Source: Larix kaempferi (Eukaryota > Streptophyta > Pinopsida > Pinales > Pinaceae). Taken from it: 64,000 bases of DNA. The position numbers and the translations under genes were made by a program. Shown here piece by piece: positions 57,701 through 64,000 of this stretch; the first letter of the stretch is position 1, and every line of letters starts with the position of its first letter. The DNA lies in contig BSBM01000076.1 of NCBI GenBank assembly GCA_027924585.1, forward strand, positions 2,184,501 to 2,248,500, given 5' to 3'. A model generated the notes under the pieces. That model made no database searches, had not been told where the DNA came from, and worked only from the letters and a program-made list of their open reading frames with translations.

Positions 57701-58910
57701 ATTATGCACCATAGTACAATTAGAATTCAGGTCCATGAAACACTTTATACAATTGGAAAATCACAAGGGGTGAGCTCTACCTTGTTCTCTAGATCCAAAA
57801 AATTAATATAGCACACCTGAATCTTGCTTCAAATCCAATGCCAACACATACAAATTTTCCAAAGGCATATTTCCCTCATCCAATGTCATCATACTACCAT
57901 GTGAAAATTGAAAAAAAAACTCTTTCTAACCTTGTGGAATGTGTCCTCCCCCGTTTCCCTTTGACATTCCCTTCACTTATTAAGGGGTGTCATAGTTATA
58001 AAAAATTGAAATGCTTGCCCCACATGTCATACTTAGGTGGCCATAAGCTTCTATGAGATCCTTCACACTACAACAAGGATGTCATATGATTGTGAAGGGT
58101 TTGTACAAGCTAATGATGATCTTTATAGAGATGGACAATGCTTACTATTTTTTTTTCCATATACTACAAGTGTTGCAAGCAACTTAGTCATTTTTGTTTG
58201 AGTCGGTAAATTGAAACAAATCTATAATGCTTTTGATCATTAAATTTTAATATTAATGATATATACATTCAAAGTTTATATATTTGAAAGCTAAACAAGT
58301 TTAGTCTATACCCTAATAATACTCACATTTTCCATTAGAGTATAATCTTGTTCAAATATCAAAACATTACCTTGCTCAATTACAAATACCTTTGTTTCTA
58401 TTTGAGCTTAAAAATACCTATGTACTAGTATACTTCTTACAAGACCAAAAATCAAACCAAAAACCAAACTTTCATTGCTTTTGATAGTAACTAGCATTCA
58501 CATGCTTGTTTAGTGGCAAAGACCTCCTAAGCCTTCGACCATTCTTGAAAGTTGATCTGAATGGCTACTTGTACTTATATTCTCATCAAGCATATGATGG
58601 ACTCGTAAAGAAAAATTTGCATCCCATCTTTTGCAAGCCAAATATTGAGCATCTCATCATCTACTTCATTACCGCTTTTTGTCTTTCTATGAAATGATAT
58701 TAAGGGTTGTTGGAAAACATCTAATTTGGAAGCTTTTTGATATTCCATTTTCAATATTATACAAAAAGCACAATTGTAGCACAAATCATAATTACCAATC
58801 GTAATCACCAATCATATAACATTTCAACTTGCCATCATTGTACAAGAAACAAGCTAACTCATTCCATAAAACAACGATTGTCGCTAAAAGACTTTTTAAA
58901 CAAAAATAAC
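51774..58910. other. AT-rich region without recognised gene
   Basis: Several short frames exist (for example 55771-56124 minus, 57419-57634 plus) but none shows a domain or motif I recognise. A purine-rich AGAGAGAAGAGAGAAGA stretch with AAAACCCCAAGGTGGGAAAA lies near 52625-52680, a phrase commonly seen in plant LTR-retrotransposon interiors. TTTAGGG-like words occur at 54348-54365. Confidence 0.45.
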
Positions 58911-58924
58911 AAGTAGCTTCCATT

Positions 58925-59560
58925 TATTAAATTTATTAAGCTAGACAATAAATAAAACTTGCTACATAAATAACATTGAAAAGAAATGGGGATCTTGGCA
59001 CATATGTAGCTTGTTAGAAGTAATTAATGGTTGCATGCATTGAAAGTAATTATCTAAATTTATAGAATGATACATATTTGCAGTTGAGGCATTGATTGAT
59101 GTTTTTGACATGTTGTTTGATGTTTTTATCTATCTCAAAATCTTGCTTGCTACTGTTTTCCTATAGGGCTCTCTTTCCTTTATTGGTTGCTTAGCGAGAT
59201 AAGTGTATTAGTGAGGCCCTGAATACCAATGGAAACAAGTTTGTGATGCATATTTGATTATTTTGCGGATTCCATTGGATAGTAGTTCACACAAATGATT
59301 TTCTTCAGTTTTTGAGTAACTATTGACATGATCTGTCACAAAATAAATGTTCCAAATGCATGAATCGAGCTACAATGACAAACAACTGCTATATAATTAG
59401 GATTGCTTGCCAATACAACGAACAATTTACATGGTATCATGGGTTATAAATGTAGTAAATGCAGATGTATACAAAACAACTCATGTTTTAGAAAATGATT
59501 TCTTGTTTTTTTTAATGTCGGTTTGAGGCAGCAATCCTCACAACCAATTGTAACTGACAA
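58925..59560 (+). repeat. Direct repeat flanking the 60-63 kb region, copy 1
   Basis: GCTAGACAATAAATAAAACTTG, GGGCTCTCTTTCCTTTATTG, GCGAGATAAGTGTATTAG, GAGGCCCTGAATACCAATG, ATAGTAGTTCACACAAATG and TTTGAGTAACTATTGA recur, diverged, in the same order at 63388-64000. No coding sequence is seen in the repeat. Confidence 0.75.
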
Positions 59561-60420
59561 TTAGAAAACAACAAAACATATCAATCAATAAATATTTTGG
59601 GCAATGACGATTTCAATGTGTGTGCAAACCATTCAAATCAAAAAGGATATATAAACACCAATTCTTTGAATTACTAGAACATAGTCTAGATAGTTTGCAA
59701 TATTCTAATCATAGGGTCACAATTATCCAAGTTGAGTCCATGCTTTCCTACTTGCAATGATGAAAAATAGATCATATCACAAAATAAAATAAAAAAGAAT
59801 TGTGAATGTTTTGACAAAAACTATAATATAATTGTACTATTTTGCTTGCTTTTGCGAAAAATTGAATCCTTACAAAAAGTTTAGAATATGAAATTTAAGG
59901 TTTCAAATTCTATAGACATCCATTTTAGGCTTTCTACATTCCCATTTGACAATTTGGAGCAAAAGTATTGATTCACATTCCACCAAGCAAATACAACTAC
60001 AACCTTTAACCAACATCCAAATGATTTTCTTATTTCAACTATAAATAAATACAATTCTTTTTGTTTTATGCCATAGTATAGATATCTTAGAAAGTAATAT
60101 TTTACATGGAAAATCCTAATACCACATATCCCAAAAAAGATAAGGAATAATAATCAAATCAAAATATTAATGTAATGCAACATGTTGATTTTCACGGTAT
60201 TGCATTTCAGTGAGAGAAGTTAAGGGCCAAGACACCAAAAGTCAAGGAAACTTTATTGTTTTGGACAACCTACAATTCCGCCATGTAAATGTGAAAGTAA
60301 AGTGTGAACAAATTCTATGGTTGTAGAGTGATCAAGTGTTGAGTGGCTCAAACATAATCATTGACCTTCTACAATAGTTTTTTCAAATAACAAGTGAAAT
60401 TAGCAGCAAAGCTGCTTATA

Positions 60421-60704
60421 CCTGCCTCTTAAATATGTTTTAATGTAATAGTTTATAAATGTTTTAATATAGTAATGTACTAGTTTAGAGATGTTTTAAT
60501 ATAGTAGTGTATGGGAGTAATAGTAAAGAAAATTAAGATAATCTAAGAGATAAAGAGTATTATCCCTGCCTCTTAAATATGTTTTAATGTAATAGTTTAT
60601 AAATGTTTTAATATAGTAATGTAATAGTTTAGAGATGTTTTAATATAGTAGTTTATGGGAGTAATGGTAAAGAAAATTAAGATAATCTAAGAGATAAAGA
60701 GTAT
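60421..60704 (+). repeat. Two-copy tandem repeat, 144-bp unit
   Basis: CCTGCCTCTTAAATATG begins at 60421 and at 60565, and each unit runs to TAATCTAAGAGATAAAGAGTAT with very few differences, so the duplication is recent. Within each unit, a shorter motif GTTTTAATATAGTA repeats. Confidence 0.9.
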
Positions 60705-61765
60705 GGAAAGAGTGCCACGGCTTAGTTTGATTATGAATTCAGAAAATGGAAAAAAGAGGAGGGAACGTAGTAAAAAAGGGATTAAGAATGATTGAGTAAG
60801 TTAGTGTAGCTTGATGACTTCTCTATAGGCAAGTTTGAGTTGAAATGCAAGTAGCTCTTCATTATAGTTTTTTACCAAAGCCTTATTGGTATTTTTAGTC
60901 AATTTGATGCTCAATGTATGAAGAAAATGCCCACCCATAGCCCTCTACTCTTTGGAGCTATGTCAACTAATGTCGATCCAAACATTTTGTTTAAATAGTA
61001 TTTGTGGGTCATAACATTATGTGTTTCTATTTATAAATGTCTATTTAATTCAACTTAATAAGATGTGATTGCTTCTTCCTCTTGTTTTTGTAAATAATCC
61101 CTAAAATGCGTAATTGTTACTCTTCTAATTTCTATTGTAAACAATCTCCTACAACATATGAAAAGTTTTGTAAATGCAACAAACCATAGTTTTATAGTAC
61201 AACATTTATCTATTGTCAATTTGCATCTTATTTTCAAATAGTTGATGTTTTCTCTATGATGCTTCATTATAGTTGTGTTTTGTTTGAAATTATATAATTT
61301 CTAATAACAACAAATTGAGAAATAGTGTGTGTCTATATAGTAATATGGTGTTGACACAAAAATAATTTATTTAAAATATGTTATGTAAAACCAATAAAAA
61401 AGCAAAATAGTTTAATGTATACTTAAAATCGTGTGCAACTACTAAATTTGATGGCCTAGGTTTTCTAACTAATTGTTTAATTCTTTGAGTAAATAATCCT
61501 CAAATTCTAAAAAGCATTTTCATATTTAATTCTTAGTAGAGCACTTTTCATGAGAAATAGCTTCAAAACAATGTTATAGAAAAGAACTTAAGTAATAAAT
61601 CTAGTTAACAAGATAATAAGTCATAGAAGCATAACACCTAACATTTTGACCTATAAAATTGTGTTATCACTCTCTTCAATTTTTAAGATATTATTGAATT
61701 AAATTACATTATTTTTAAAATATATATCTTTATCTATAATGTAGTACTTTATTTTTTCATATTTT

Positions 61766-61952
61766 TATTCTTTTCAAAACATTAACTAATCAAAATATTA
61801 GAAAGGAGTGAAAAGTGAATGTGATGAAAAGACAAATTTATAAAATGATTAAAAATAATATTCTTTTCAAAACATTAACTAATCAAAATATTACAAAGGA
61901 GTGAAGAGTGAATGTGATGAAAAGATAAATTTATAATATGATTAAAAATAAT
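61766..61952. repeat. Two-copy tandem repeat, about 94-bp unit
   Basis: TTCTTTTCAAAACATTAACTAA followed by TCAAAATATTA, AAAGGAGTGAA and GTGAATGTGATGAAAAG occurs twice in succession with few differences. It is AT-rich and non-coding. Confidence 0.85.
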
Positions 61953-63387
61953 GATAATTTAAGTAAATATGTTTCATTAAAAAAATGAACCCCATTTAAT
62001 CCTTTTGGAAATTTCTATACAATATGTATATAAGGTGGTTTCTAACCATGTAAAAACATATATAAAATTTATTTATTTAATAAATATGAAGTTACATCAA
62101 TACCTTTGTCTCAATATATGTAAGATATATAATATGTATGAGTGCATTTTCTCCCGTACTCACGGCTCAATTGCATTACGTATGTACAATGTAATTCAAG
62201 TACATTAAATATATATAAAATGTAATTCAAGCATTAAAATAGATAAAATATAATTAAAATGCATTAGATGTATAAAATATATTTCGAAGCATTTAAAATA
62301 ATTAAAATATAATTCCAATGCATTAAATGTATAAAATACAACCCAGGTTTAATATAGTGCAACTTAACAATGATAATATTGTAGCTCGTGGTCATTCCTA
62401 AATTCGAGAATCGATATCATTCACTTTATGATCGATATAAAAGTAAAATAGTTTGTAATTAAAATGGTATAATTCAAAATTTGGTTTTAGAGTAAAAATT
62501 ATTACTTTTCTAATAAATCTTATTTAATTTACTTTGAAAACACTGTAACAAGTGTTGTGTTAAGCTTTCCTGTATTGATTTGATTGATGTACAAGGAAGG
62601 AGTACTTAACCTCAAAACTATCTTTAAAAATCTGTCCTGCCAACCCATTAACACGTGGTTGCTAGCTTCCTGTCAATTTCACGAACTAATTCCATAGTGT
62701 CTCTACTCTCCGTTAATTCCAAGCATTGATGGAAAGCCTCCACCTGCGTACTGTTGAAGGCGTGATTAACCACAATTTAGTGGCATTTGAATCGAGATTT
62801 ATCTTGTACCTTCTTTACTCTCGCTCTATCAAACCGCCTCTCTCTTGCCCTAATCTTCTTTGGAATAATTACACAATCCAGTGCTTAATAAAACAATTAA
62901 TGCCAAGACTAATGGCTATACTGATGGATGTATTGTCAATGGCCATGGCTTAAATGACATTGTAGTACATGTACCAAGTGGCAATGCCAAAAAAAATGTT
63001 AATTTTTATTTTTTAAATAATTTTTTATTTCTGACAATTATTTTGCACACCAGGGGTATTTAGTCATTCCAATGTACTCCACCAATTAAAAATAAGAAAT
63101 AACTAATTTCAAAAATATTTTTCTGTTTTCAAATTATTAAAAAATTGTGCAAATTATTAAAGAATATGAAAACTTTATAAAACATTGCCAAAGTTTAGTT
63201 TAAAATTACAAAGTCAAAAATATTGTTGACCGAGTGATCACTATATAACCTGCCGGAGGCAGGTATAATAAAATGAAATAGTGCATGCTAATATTCAAGG
63301 AAAATATATTTAGTTGACATATATTAGTGTAAGAATCTTTGTAGTAGTCGACATCTTTATGTCTCGAGATTACAAATAGACACTATC

Positions 63388-64000
63388 TATTGAGCTAGAC
63401 AATAAATAAAACTTGTTACATTCACAATATTGAAAAGAAAAGTAATTACATGAATTCACAAAATCATACATCTCTATAGTTAAGGTATTGCTTGATGTTT
63501 TTATATTAGTTAAGACCTCAAAATCTTACCTACCAAGTTTTTCTCAAGGGCTCTTTGTCCTTTGTTTATCGCTTGGCAAGATAAGTGTATCAAGCACATA
63601 TCAAGAAGGCCCTAAAAACCAATACCAATAAGTTTATAATGCCATATTGATTGCTTTGCAGTTTCCATGAGATAGTAGTTCACATAAATGGTTATGTTTA
63701 GGTTTTGAGTAACTATTAATGAAACCTATCACAAAATCAATGTTGTGAATGCATAAATCAAAGCTATAGTGAGAAGCAACTACTTAGAAGGTATTAGATA
63801 TTACTGAAAACTCTACTTGGACAGTTTCATCAAGTAAAAACTAATAGCATGACTTGGTTAATTTAAAAACATAATTAGCGCTAGTTACCAAGACAACAAA
63901 CAACTTAGATGACGTCAAGGGTTGTAAATGTACTAGCTACACATAGATACGAGACAACTCATGTTTTAAAAACTATTTCTTGGTATTTTTATGGAGGTTT
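63388..64000 (+). repeat. Direct repeat flanking the 60-63 kb region, copy 2 (cut by window end)
   Basis: A diverged copy of 58925-59560: GAGCTAGACAATAAATAAAAC, GGGCTCTTTGTCCTTTG, GGCAAGATAAGTGTATC, AAGGCCCTAAAAACCAATACC, GATAGTAGTTCACATAAATG and CTCATGTTTTAAAAACTATTT. The window ends inside it. Confidence 0.7.

Larger units (their letters stand above)
60416..63268. mobile_element. Possible TIR-bounded insertion
   Basis: TTATACCTGCCTC at 60416-60428 and its exact reverse complement at 63256-63268 are 2.85 kb apart. If the inverted repeat is read as CCTGCCTC/GAGGCAGG, both sides are flanked by TATA, a possible target duplication. The right end also forms a small hairpin, CCTGCCGGAGGCAGG (63249-63263). 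No transposase is visible inside, so it would be non-autonomous. Such a match could arise by chance in AT-rich DNA. Confidence 0.35.

Overview
This window looks like nuclear DNA from a seed plant with a large, repeat-swollen genome, most likely a gymnosperm and probably a conifer. The reasons are the AT-rich background, the very low density of host genes, decayed Copia, LINE and Helitron-type elements, and one PR-5 (thaumatin-like) gene whose protein resembles conifer thaumatin-like proteins. The lineage is an inference; no species can be named from sequence reading alone.

Layout. 0-9.8 kb: short tandem repeats, a decayed minus-strand Copia element (about 1.1-3.25 kb), a four-unit tandem array of about 340 bp (3.85-5.28 kb), purine-rich and TTTAGGG-like tracts, and an AC-rich tandem repeat. 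9.8-12 kb: a GC-rich, internally repeated dispersed family, here called R1. 12.1-14.0 kb: two minus-strand pseudogene fragments of a P1B-type copper ATPase, duplicated in tandem. 14-22.8 kb: a mosaic of segmental duplications, two Copia RNase H remnants and an unexplained GC-richer island.

22.8-33.6 kb holds the most notable object: an autonomous-type rolling-circle transposon of Helentron/Helitron2 style. In order on the plus strand it carries two tandem OTU-like cysteine protease domains, a HUH/Y2 Rep, a PIF1-like helicase, a C-terminal exonuclease-endonuclease-phosphatase (EEP) endonuclease, and an intron-containing RPA70-like gene with a zinc-ribbon OB fold. Most catalytic motifs survive, but frameshifts, a 328-bp internal duplication and a few stop codons show that this copy is recently broken. 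Canonical plant Helitrons usually lack the OTU and endonuclease modules, which makes this architecture the leading candidate for a little-described system.

34.4-36.3 kb carries fragments of R1 and of the 15-17.8 kb mosaic, mostly inverted relative to their upstream copies. 36.3-44.6 kb is AT-rich with no gene recognised. 44.7-45.9 kb holds the only host-type gene: a two-exon thaumatin-like protein with an otherwise complete 16-cysteine coding region but two frame breaks, each removable by one extra G in a G run. 46.5-51.8 kb holds a large inverted repeat of a TATA-bearing LTR-like sequence, a tRNA-Met-type primer binding site, a gag remnant and then a 5'-truncated LINE with reverse transcriptase and RNase H. 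51.8-64 kb is AT-rich with direct repeats and one possible TIR-bounded insertion. No tRNA, rRNA or CRISPR was recognised.
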